The notes beneath the pieces are model-generated. The model was not told the origin of the DNA. It ran no database searches and saw only the letters and a program-made list of their open reading frames with translations. The position numbers and the translations under genes are program-made. Positions 1 through 5,302 of a stretch of DNA of 5,302 bases are shown here, one piece after another. This stretch comes from an uncultured Desulfobacterales bacterium. Its GTDB lineage: Bacteria; Desulfobacterota; Desulfobacteria; Desulfobacterales; UBA11574. Positions within the stretch are counted from its first letter, which is position 1. Every line of letters begins with the position of its first letter. The stretch lies in NCBI GenBank assembly GCA_937925895.1, contig CALANC010000209.1:1-5302 (forward strand). The letters are read 5' to 3'.

Positions 1-1504
1 CTTTCAGCAGCACAGCGCCGATGCGCCGGTCGCCTCTGGCAAGGATTCCTTGCCAGACTGCCCATTTGGGAGCCTCATATATCACCTCCATGTGATGAAG
101 TCGATAACGACGAATTGTACGAGTCACATGTTGAAGTTTGCGTTTTAGTACGCCCTCAGGTTCCATCGCACACCATTGCAGCGGAGTAAAGGGTTTGGGA
201 ACAAAACTGCTCAAACTAACCGTTATTTCTCCCATACGCTTTCTCGCCCGGCTCGATTTAAGGAACCTATGCTTTACCTGTTTACACAAGGCAATAATGG
301 CATCAACATCATCAGTGGTTTCGGTGGGAAGCCCGATCATAAAATATAGTTTTAAATTTGGTATTCCACCCGCCACCAGACTCTCGGTTGCTTCGAGGAT
401 ATCTTCCTCAACAATTCCCTTGTTGATTACTTTGCGCATACGTTCGGAACCGGCATCCGGTGCGATGGTTGCGGTTTTTACTTTGTTTTTTTTAAGTATT
501 GAAATGAGTTCGGGTGAAAGCAAATCTGCTCTCAGAGAACTAAAAGCTATTCTTATATTGTTTTCAAGTGCTCGATCACAAAGTCTATTAATATCGGGTA
601 AATCAGAAACTGAAGCGCCGATAAGCCCGACTTCGTCTGTCATGGAGGCACCTTCCTGAATACATTTTTCAAGGAGCGAAAAGGGTCTAAATCTCGGAGG
701 TCTATATATAAATCCTGTGCTACAGAACCGGCACCCATGGGTGCAACCTCTGCTGACTTCGATTAAAAATGCACTGTTAAAAATGGTGTCACTAGTTAAT
801 ATGGCACTGCATGCGGGATGGGTGGAAAGATCTTTCGTGTACCTGCGCTCGACTTTAGCCGGCACATCATGGGTCGGTTCAAATGAACGAAGGGTTCCAT
901 CCAAATTGTATGCTGGTTTGTAAAATGCCGGAACATAAGCCCCTGGAAGGTTTTGGGCAATCGTTAATAAAAAGGATGTTTTGTTCTGGCTTAAAAATTC
1001 AGGCACAACCATTTCAAAAAACTGGGGAAGTATGGATTCAGCCTCCCCGAGAAGAAAACAATCTATAAAAGATGACATCGGTTCCGGGTTGGAGAAAAAG
1101 GCGATCCCCCCTGCAACAACCAGAGGGTGGGGGTTTCCTCTGTCACTTGATTTTAAAGGGAGTCCCGCCTTTTCAAAAATGGTCAGAATGTTGGGATAAT
1201 CATTTTCAAATGAAACAGAAAATGCAACGATGTCAAAATTTGAAATGGGATTTCCGGATTCTACCGTTGTTATTCGATTGGCCGTAGGAGCGGTATTTTC
1301 AGGAAGGAAGGCTCTTTCACATACGACGTGTTCAATCTTGTTGAGCAGATCATAAACAACCTGAAAACCGAGATTGGACATACCGACATGGTAAGTGTTG
1401 GGGTAAATCAGTGAAACCTTTATACGTCCTTTCCATTGTTTTCGAACTGTACCGATTTCTGATTTAATAAATTTTTTATGTTTTGTTACGGGTTTCCATA
1501 CCAT
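1..1504 (-). CDS. B12-binding-type radical SAM protein (TIGR03960-like), 3' end outside window
   Basis: The frame is open from ATG 1504-1502 to the left edge, giving 501 residues with the C-terminus missing. The N-terminal part (about 28-165) resembles the cobalamin-binding-like domain of TIGR03960-type proteins: YPNTYHVGMSNLGFQ at 34-48, VVAGGIAFFSNPEP at 129-142 and LLGEAE at 151-156. No B12-ligating DxHxxG motif is visible. The radical SAM core follows, with cluster cysteines C254, C258 and C261 in SRGCTHGCRFC (CX3CX2C), which should bind a [4Fe-4S] cluster and S-adenosylmethionine. Further family-like motifs are IAPDAGSERMR at 347-357, LYFMIGLPTET at 386-396 and LARGDRR at 488-494. The substrate is unknown; some relatives are fused to or sit beside a DUF2344 protein, which cannot be seen here. 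ATG 1504 is the only usual start before the first conserved motif, and an in-frame TAA lies at 1508-1510. No Shine-Dalgarno precedes it. The gene lies 84 bases downstream of ftsZ. Confidence 0.9.
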   Translation of the reverse strand, partial: MVWKPVTKHKKFIKSEIGTVRKQWKGRIKVSLIYPNTYHVGMSNLGFQVVYDLLNKIEHVVCERAFLPENTAPTANRITTVESGNPISNFDIVAFSVSFENDYPNILTIFEKAGLPLKSSDRGNPHPLVVAGGIAFFSNPEPMSSFIDCFLLGEAESILPQFFEMVVPEFLSQNKTSFLLTIAQNLPGAYVPAFYKPAYNLDGTLRSFEPTHDVPAKVERRYTKDLSTHPACSAILTSDTIFNSAFLIEVSRGCTHGCRFCSTGFIYRPPRFRPFSLLEKCIQEGASMTDEVGLIGASVSDLPDINRLCDRALENNIRIAFSSLRADLLSPELISILKKNKVKTATIAPDAGSERMRKVINKGIVEEDILEATESLVAGGIPNLKLYFMIGLPTETTDDVDAIIALCKQVKHRFLKSSRARKRMGEITVSLSSFVPKPFTPLQWCAMEPEGVLKRKLQHVTRTIRRYRLHHMEVIYEAPKWAVWQGILARGDRRIGAVLLK

Positions 1505-1588
1505 TGATTATTGACCATTGATGGTTGGCTAGCAATGATAGATCATTGATATATAGATAATTGGTCTTTAGCAGCCAATAGTCAATAT
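1501..1588. repeat. Heptad-repeat and inverted-repeat gap between ftsZ and the radical SAM gene
   Basis: On the plus strand, near-identical 7-base units run head to tail: CCATTGA (1501-1507), TTATTGA (1508-1514), CCATTGA (1515-1521) and a degraded TGGTTGG (1522-1528). The same motif recurs inverted at 1576-1586 (CAATAGTCAAT), which is complementary to 1503-1513 at 10 of 11 positions. A longer pair, 1517-1530 with 1573-1586, matches at 11 of 14 positions. Between them CAATGAT (1533-1539) and ATCATTG (1542-1548) form a perfect 7-base inverted repeat with a 2-base spacer. The stems are AT-rich and no T-run follows on the minus strand, so this does not look like an intrinsic terminator. It could be the remnant of a short tandem-repeat array or an mRNA structure near the downstream start. 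The repeats are seen directly; function is unknown. Confidence 0.7.
1557..1585 (-). promoter_or_regulatory. Weak candidate sigma-70 promoter for the radical SAM gene
   Basis: Read on the minus strand, TTGACT (1585-1580) matches the -35 consensus at 5 of 6 positions. After a 17-base spacer, AATTAT (1562-1557) matches the -10 consensus at 4 of 6. It would give a leader of roughly 45 bases ahead of ATG 1504. The -35-like box is also part of the inverted heptad repeat, so the match may be chance in an AT-rich gap. Confidence 0.22.
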
Positions 1589-2770
1589 CTAGTCCGCTTT
1601 TCTACGTAAAAATGTGGGCACATCAAGATCGGTGAGGTCATTATTGTCAATGACGATGCCTTTGTATGCTCCGTATGAGGCATCGCTGGATTCCCCGACC
1701 ACTTTCCTCCTGCGGATAAACGTGGGCTCATCATAGTCCACCGCCTCTTTTAAGTCAGCAGGTGTAATATCCCTGACCTTGCCCCGGAATTGATTCTGCT
1801 CTATGGAATCCGCCCCTGCGTTGATTCCGGTTGCAATCACGGTAACTCTCATCTCCTCCTCTATATTGTCATCGATGACAGCTCCCCAGATAATTTCGGC
1901 ATCTTCTCCCACTTCACTGTATATCCGTTCAGAAGCTTCTGTCATCTCTTCCATTGTCAAATTGCTGTTGCTCGTTAAATTCATCAAAACACCTTTGGCG
2001 CCGGAAATGGAAACATCTTCCAAGAGAGGATGGGATATGGCGCGCTCCGCAGCTTCTATTGCCCTGTTGTCGCCGCTGGCGATGCCTATACCCATGATCG
2101 CCATGCCGGCTCTTGACATGGTCGTTTTAACATCAGCAAAGTCTAAGTTGACCAAGCCGGGCATGGTAATTAAATCCGTAATCCCCTTGACTGAATGGAG
2201 CAGAACTTCATCCGCCTTTTTAAACATATCGATCATTTTAGCATTTTTAGATGCAAGTCCCCTCAACCTGTCATTAGGGATGATGATGACCGTATCGGCC
2301 ACTTTTCTGAGCTCTTGAATACCTTCCTCTGCCAGCATGGTTCTTTTCATACCTTCAAAGGAAAAAGGCTTGGTCACCACTGCAACTGTAAGCGCATCAA
2401 TCTCTTTGCAGATTTCTGCTATAACCGGTGCGGCTCCGGTACCGGTGCCTCCTCCAAATCCTGCGGTGATGAAAACCATATGACTGCCCTCGAGTGCACT
2501 TTTTATGGCTTCTGAATTTTCTACCGCCGCTTCCCGACCAATTTGAGGATTTGCTCCGGCTCCAAGGCCCTCTGTGAGCTTTTCTCCTATTTGGAGCTTC
2601 ACTGACGCTTTTGAAATCTCAAGAGCCTGGGCGTCAGTGTTGGCTGCAATGAATTTTACACCCTGGAGATTGGTGTCGATCATGTTGTTAATCGCATTTC
2701 CTCCAGCTCCCCCAACCCCGATAACTTTAATTTTTGCAGATTTTTCACTTTCTACTAATGTAAACATCAT
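1589..2770 (-). CDS. ftsZ: Cell division protein FtsZ
   Basis: Tubulin-like GTPase of 393 residues that polymerises at midcell into the cytokinetic ring and recruits the divisome. Visible motifs are the nucleotide-binding loop [11 protein letters not shown] (16-26), NTDAQAL (44-50), the tubulin signature GGGTGTG (106-112), and the T7 loop NLDFADV (208-214), where D210 and D213 are the expected catalytic acids for the neighbouring subunit. The globular domain ends near 318. A short linker then leads to the C-terminal conserved peptide [11 protein letters not shown] (383-393), the usual docking site for FtsA and other partners. The linker holds a second similar motif, [10 protein letters not shown] (347-356). 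I place the start at ATG 2770 because AGGAGG lies 8 bases upstream; a longer in-frame reading from GTG 2779 would begin inside that Shine-Dalgarno. The gene follows ftsA by 83 bases. Length and motifs indicate an intact, functional gene. Confidence 0.98.
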   Translation of the reverse strand: MMFTLVESEKSAKIKVIGVGGAGGNAINNMIDTNLQGVKFIAANTDAQALEISKASVKLQIGEKLTEGLGAGANPQIGREAAVENSEAIKSALEGSHMVFITAGFGGGTGTGAAPVIAEICKEIDALTVAVVTKPFSFEGMKRTMLAEEGIQELRKVADTVIIIPNDRLRGLASKNAKMIDMFKKADEVLLHSVKGITDLITMPGLVNLDFADVKTTMSRAGMAIMGIGIASGDNRAIEAAERAISHPLLEDVSISGAKGVLMNLTSNSNLTMEEMTEASERIYSEVGEDAEIIWGAVIDDNIEEEMRVTVIATGINAGADSIEQNQFRGKVRDITPADLKEAVDYDEPTFIRRRKVVGESSDASYGAYKGIVIDNNDLTDLDVPTFLRRKAD

Positions 2771-2853
2771 TTCCCCCACCTCCTATAAAAAATTTATGCC
2801 TTTTCCCAAAGCCTATAAGCTGCTTCCCGATCCCGGTTGAATCTACTCTCAAC
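2771..2853 (-). other. ftsA-ftsZ intergenic leader
   Basis: This 83-base gap is the only break inside the fts part of the cluster. It contains a short inverted repeat, GTTGA/TCAAC with an 8-base loop, at about 2836-2853. It also contains an AT-rich inverted repeat ATAAA/TTTAT (2785-2797) directly upstream of the ftsZ Shine-Dalgarno. ftsZ is often given extra transcription by promoters close to it, but I find no convincing -35/-10 pair here: the best is TTCAAC, 17 bases, TTATAG, which is a poor match. Extra promoter activity is therefore only a possibility. Confidence 0.4.
2779..2784 (-). promoter_or_regulatory. Shine-Dalgarno of ftsZ; decides the start codon
   Basis: AGGAGG on the minus strand is followed by the 8-base spacer TGGGGGAA and then ATG ATG (2770-2765). 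The spacing favours the first ATG at 2770, with 2767 as a close alternative at 11 bases. GTG 2779-2777, three codons upstream in the same frame, overlaps the last G of the Shine-Dalgarno and so cannot be served by it. Confidence 0.88.
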
Positions 2854-4080
2854 TCACATTACATCTTTGAACCACCTTTTCATTCGGGTCATGACACGGT
2901 TAAAAATGTTTGTGTCACGAATCCTGAACTTTTTTTGAGGTTGATTTCTGGCTCCATACAGTACAAGCCCAACACCTGTGGCATACATGGGATTGTTGAC
3001 CACATCGATTAGACCACCGATTCCTCTTGGTTTACCTAACCGTGTCGGCAGATTAAAAATCGATTCCGCAATTTCAACTCCGCCGTCCAATAAAGACGAT
3101 CCACCGGTTAAAACCACCCCTGAGGTAATGACCTTCTCCATTTGTGCCCTGTAGATTTCCCTTTTTATGAGCGTAAAAATTTCTTCCATGCGGGGCTCTA
3201 GTATTTCTCCAAGTATTTGCCTTGGAAGTTTTCTGGGTTTCCGTCCTCCCATGCCTGGCACTTCAATGGTTTCTTCGGAACTGATATTTCTAGCGATGCA
3301 TGCGCCATATTTTTTTTTAATCTTTTCAGCTTCGGTCAGCGAGGCACGTAAGCCGATGGCTATATCGTTCGTTAAGTTATTTCCGCCAAGAGACAAAACA
3401 AATGTATGCTTGATGTTTTTTCCTGAAAAAATGGCCAGGTCACTCGTTCCTCCGCCAAGATCCAGAAGTGCCGATCCCAAATCTTTTTCTTCCTCTGTCA
3501 GCACGGCTTCACCCGATGCCAGGGGTTCCAGGACAATATCACAGACATCAAGTCCCGACCGGTTAGCACATTTTACGATGTTATGAGCGGAGGTTACTGC
3601 CCCTGTCACAATATGAATTTTGGCCTCTAGCCTGACCCCGGACATTCCTACCGGGTTCTGAATTCCATCCTGATCGTCGACGATAAATTCCTGGGGGATG
3701 ACATGGATAACCTCTCGGTCCATAGGAATCGCCACAGCGCGGGCAGCATCAATAACGCGCTCTACGTCACTCTTTGTTACCTCTGGTCCCTTTATCGCTA
3801 CAACACCGCGACTGTTGAAGCCGGTTATGTGACCCCCGGCTACTCCGGCAAAAACCGATGATATCTCACAGCCCGCCATCAGTTCCGCCTCTTCGACAGC
3901 TTTTTGGATCGATTCAACCGTCGATTCAATATTCACCACCACACCTTTTCGGAGGCCGATCGAAGGATGAGTCCCAATACCCACGACATTGATATCATTA
4001 TCGGAAACTTCGCCAACCACGGCACAGATCTTGGTCGTGCCCACATCGAGGCCGACAATAATGTTTTCCTGTCCCGACAT
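2854..4080 (-). CDS. ftsA: Cell division protein FtsA
   Basis: Actin-like ATPase of 408 residues that anchors FtsZ filaments to the inner face of the cytoplasmic membrane and recruits later division proteins. The phosphate-1 loop is GLDVGTTKICAVVGE (10-24). The FtsA-specific 1C (SHS2) subdomain occupies roughly 85-165, with the family-typical IPQEFIVDDQDGIQNPVGM at 128-146. The phosphate-2 motif is LLDLGGGTSDLAIF (205-218) and the adenosine motif is GVVLTGGSSLLDG (321-333). The last 18 residues (391-408) form a basic amphipathic segment with I392, F393, V396, M400, W403 and F404, matching the membrane-targeting helix. Length is normal for the family. The start ATG 4080-4078 has AGGAGG 6 bases upstream. 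One base separates it from the ftsQ stop, so translation is probably coupled to ftsQ. The partner ftsZ lies directly downstream. Confidence 0.98.
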   Translation of the reverse strand: MSGQENIIVGLDVGTTKICAVVGEVSDNDINVVGIGTHPSIGLRKGVVVNIESTVESIQKAVEEAELMAGCEISSVFAGVAGGHITGFNSRGVVAIKGPEVTKSDVERVIDAARAVAIPMDREVIHVIPQEFIVDDQDGIQNPVGMSGVRLEAKIHIVTGAVTSAHNIVKCANRSGLDVCDIVLEPLASGEAVLTEEEKDLGSALLDLGGGTSDLAIFSGKNIKHTFVLSLGGNNLTNDIAIGLRASLTEAEKIKKKYGACIARNISSEETIEVPGMGGRKPRKLPRQILGEILEPRMEEIFTLIKREIYRAQMEKVITSGVVLTGGSSLLDGGVEIAESIFNLPTRLGKPRGIGGLIDVVNNPMYATGVGLVLYGARNQPQKKFRIRDTNIFNRVMTRMKRWFKDVM

Positions 4081-4081
4081 T

Positions 4082-4936
4082 CTAAACCTCCTTTTGATCT
4101 ACGGTAGGTGGATTAATTTTTGTTGGAGACACCACAATTCGATTGACATTATTAAGATCAATCGATTCAATTTGTAAAAGCTCGTCTTTTTTTTTCAAAT
4201 ACAAAAGAACATTTTTCAGTTTGGCATACTTTCTCGGATAATCATTGTAGCCGATTTTAATTGCCCTGATGTGATCAAAAGCGTAAATAGTAAGGCCCAT
4301 TTCCCGGTCGACCTGAATTCTTCTGATTCTTCGATATGGAAGAACACTGTCCGATTTTCGGCCAAGTTCTAAAACGTTCATCACCGCCTTAAAAGGGATG
4401 CTGCGTGGCTCGCCATCCACATTTATGTCTGGAAACTCAAGACCTTCAACAACCGGCAAGTTTTGGGGGTCCGAGCCGGTCAATTCCTTAAACACTTCTC
4501 CATGAGAATTGATTAAAAATTGGCGACCAAAATTCAAAACAGCAAGAGGTTTTTGCTCCTTTATCCTAATATGGATCTCCGAAGGAAGCTCTCTACTCAC
4601 TTCGGCTTCGGAAATCCAAGAATGCGATAGCAGTCTTTTCCTGGCCGTGGAAAGATTTACGGAAAGAATATTTACCCCGTTTTTGATCTGTGCCTGTGTC
4701 AAAATCTCTTTTTCAGAGAGTAAATTCGCTCCGGTGACAACCAGGGTTTTTGCCCTGAAGTAATCATGCTGGGTTAAAAAGTCGTGACAAAAAATATAAA
4801 GAAAACTCACCAATTGCAAAATCGCGACAAGGGATACAATCTTCGAGCAGAAAACAAGATGCTGTAGAATTATAGCACGCCTTCTGGAAACACTGTTTTT
4901 GTAATAGTTTTTCCGCACCGGGTTACGTCCCAACAA
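4082..4936 (-). CDS. ftsQ: Cell division protein FtsQ (DivIB family)
   Basis: Bitopic inner-membrane divisome protein of 284 residues. In characterised bacteria it joins FtsB and FtsL and links the cytoplasmic ring to septal peptidoglycan synthesis. The N-terminus is short and basic (RKNYYKNSVSRRR, 8-20). One transmembrane segment follows at about 30-50 (IVSLVAILQLVSFLYIF), then a POTRA domain from about 59 to 126 beginning FRAKTLVVTGANLLSEKEIL and closing with SEIHIRIKEQKPLAVL (119-134). The periplasmic beta domain extends to about 260, and the last 20 or so residues form a polar tail. The start is read as TTG 4936, 6 bases after AGGGAGG; the adjacent TTG 4933 is an equally plausible start and changes only one residue. 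The start overlaps the murB 3' end by 14 bases. No ddl gene separates it from murB. Sequence conservation in this family is low, so the call rests on architecture and synteny. Confidence 0.94.
   Translation of the reverse strand: MLGRNPVRKNYYKNSVSRRRAIILQHLVFCSKIVSLVAILQLVSFLYIFCHDFLTQHDYFRAKTLVVTGANLLSEKEILTQAQIKNGVNILSVNLSTARKRLLSHSWISEAEVSRELPSEIHIRIKEQKPLAVLNFGRQFLINSHGEVFKELTGSDPQNLPVVEGLEFPDINVDGEPRSIPFKAVMNVLELGRKSDSVLPYRRIRRIQVDREMGLTIYAFDHIRAIKIGYNDYPRKYAKLKNVLLYLKKKDELLQIESIDLNNVNRIVVSPTKINPPTVDQKEV
4087..4092 (-). promoter_or_regulatory. Shine-Dalgarno of ftsA inside the ftsQ 3' end
   Basis: AGGAGG on the minus strand is followed by the 6-base spacer TTTAGA and ATG 4080. The ftsQ stop TAG (4084-4082) lies inside this spacer. 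A ribosome ending on ftsQ would therefore sit on the ftsA start region, a layout typical of translational coupling. Confidence 0.85.
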
Positions 4937-5302
4937 TCTTAACCTCCCTCTCCAAGTCTATGCTAAACATCGTTGATACGGTCTCTTCTACAAGTTCCAC
5001 CAATGCCAAAAAGTCGGAAGCTTTGGCTTTATGTCGGTTTATGATAAAATTTCCATGCTTTTGTGAGATTTCTGCGTCGCCGATGGACATTCCCTTTAAT
5101 CCGGCCAACTCAATAAGTTCGCCGGCTGTTTTCCCGGATGCCGGGTTTTTAAAAAAACATCCTGCACTGGGCATCCCGTACGGATGACTTTCTCTCCGTG
5201 TTTTTAGAATTGCTTCCGCCTCTTTTTTCAATTTTTCAGGTTGTGAAGGATGCAACCGGAAGTATCCGTCCAAAACAATATGTTGCCCCGGCAACATATT
5301 GT
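4923..5302 (-). CDS. murB: UDP-N-acetylenolpyruvoylglucosamine reductase MurB, C-terminal part
   Basis: FAD- and NADPH-dependent cytoplasmic enzyme that reduces the enolpyruvyl group to give UDP-N-acetylmuramic acid, the second committed step of peptidoglycan precursor synthesis. Only the last 125 codons are in the window; the FAD-binding N-terminal domain lies beyond the right edge. Numbering from the first visible Met (5297), the diagnostic block is PSAGCFFKNP (43-52), followed by AGELIELAGLKG (58-69), GDAEISQKHGNFIIN (73-87) and the C-terminal LEREVKIVG (115-123), whose glutamates include the expected catalytic acid. The residue usually given as the catalytic serine in the SAGS motif is cysteine here (C47, codon 5159-5157). 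Stop TAA 4925-4923 lies inside the start region of ftsQ. Cell-wall enzyme followed by division genes is the normal dcw order. Confidence 0.95.
   Translation of the reverse strand, partial: NMLPGQHIVLDGYFRLHPSQPEKLKKEAEAILKTRRESHPYGMPSAGCFFKNPASGKTAGELIELAGLKGMSIGDAEISQKHGNFIINRHKAKASDFLALVELVEETVSTMFSIDLEREVKIVGT
4943..4949 (-). promoter_or_regulatory. Shine-Dalgarno of ftsQ; supports a TTG start
   Basis: AGGGAGG on the minus strand lies inside the murB coding sequence. It is followed by TTAAGA and then two consecutive TTG codons (4936-4934 and 4933-4931), at spacings of 6 and 9 bases. No ATG or GTG lies at a suitable distance, so a TTG start is the best reading. Confidence 0.75.
5275..5302. 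repeat. Inverted repeat of 13 bases at the window edge, inside murB
   Basis: ACAATATGTTGCC (5275-5287) and GGCAACATATTGT (5290-5302) are exact reverse complements separated by CC. The right arm ends exactly at the last base of the window, so the repeat may extend further. It lies within the murB reading frame, which stays open through it. Confidence 0.85.

Noticed and set aside
138..1287. Several plus-strand open frames of 61 to 173 codons opposite the radical SAM gene
   Set aside because: They lie antisense to a continuous minus-strand frame with clear family motifs, overlap one another, and show no recognisable domain; they are shadows.
1..1504. Frameshift or pseudogene in the radical SAM gene
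   Set aside because: Codon-by-codon reading of the minus strand from 1504 to 2 shows no stop or frame break, and all visible motifs stay in one frame.
1533..1548. Intrinsic terminator after ftsZ formed by the 7-base inverted repeat
   Set aside because: The stem is AT-rich and no U-run follows it on the minus-strand transcript, so termination is not supported.
2808..2836. Sigma-70 promoter for ftsZ in the ftsA-ftsZ gap (TTCAAC, 17 bases, TTATAG)
   Set aside because: Both boxes match the consensus poorly; not enough to call a promoter from sequence alone.
1790..2840. Plus-strand open frames of 62 to 171 codons opposite ftsZ and its leader
   Set aside because: The strand opposite a highly conserved ftsZ is expected to stay open by codon bias; their translations show no domain or good ribosome binding site.
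3167..4177. Plus-strand open frames opposite ftsA and the ftsQ 3' end
   Set aside because: Antisense to well-supported genes, serine-rich and low in recognisable features, consistent with shadow translation.
4509..5187. Plus-strand open frames opposite ftsQ and murB
   Set aside because: Same reason: fully antisense to conserved genes, with no independent support.

Overview
The window reads almost entirely on the minus strand and carries the end of a division and cell-wall (dcw) cluster. In transcription order, from high to low coordinates, it holds the C-terminal part of murB, then complete ftsQ, ftsA and ftsZ, then the first 501 codons of a B12-binding-type radical SAM protein that runs off the left edge. 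A moderate-GC bacterium is implied. The order murB-ftsQ-ftsA-ftsZ without ddl, the POTRA-type FtsQ, and an ftsZ-adjacent radical SAM protein ending its visible part in an ARGDRR motif suggest a Gram-negative Desulfobacterota-like lineage. That assignment is inference from gene order and protein style, not from a marker search.

Layout: 4923-5302 is murB, missing its 5' end. 4082-4936 is ftsQ, with a TTG start that overlaps the murB stop. 2854-4080 is ftsA, with one base between it and the ftsQ stop. 2771-2853 is a short AT-rich leader. 1589-2770 is ftsZ, whose start is set at ATG 2770 by a strong Shine-Dalgarno. 1505-1588 is a repeat-rich gap. 2-1504 is the radical SAM gene, open to the window edge. 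There is no gene-free stretch above 100 bases. All plus-strand reading frames look like shadows of these genes. I see no tRNA, rRNA, CRISPR array, insertion sequence or phage gene.

How the genes work together: MurB makes UDP-N-acetylmuramic acid for peptidoglycan. FtsZ forms the cytokinetic ring, FtsA ties FtsZ filaments to the inner membrane through a C-terminal amphipathic helix, and FtsQ links the ring to periplasmic septal synthesis. Tight murB/ftsQ/ftsA packing, with each Shine-Dalgarno inside the preceding gene, points to one transcript with coupled translation. The radical SAM protein is co-oriented, but it is set apart by the repeat-bearing gap and has no clear ribosome binding site, so its expression may be separate.

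This is mostly a conserved housekeeping region. I do not see a clearly new system. The points most worth a second look are a second PTF-x-RR motif in the FtsZ tail, the heptad-repeat and inverted-repeat structure between ftsZ and the radical SAM gene, a cysteine where MurB usually has its catalytic serine, and a near-perfect palindrome at the right window edge.
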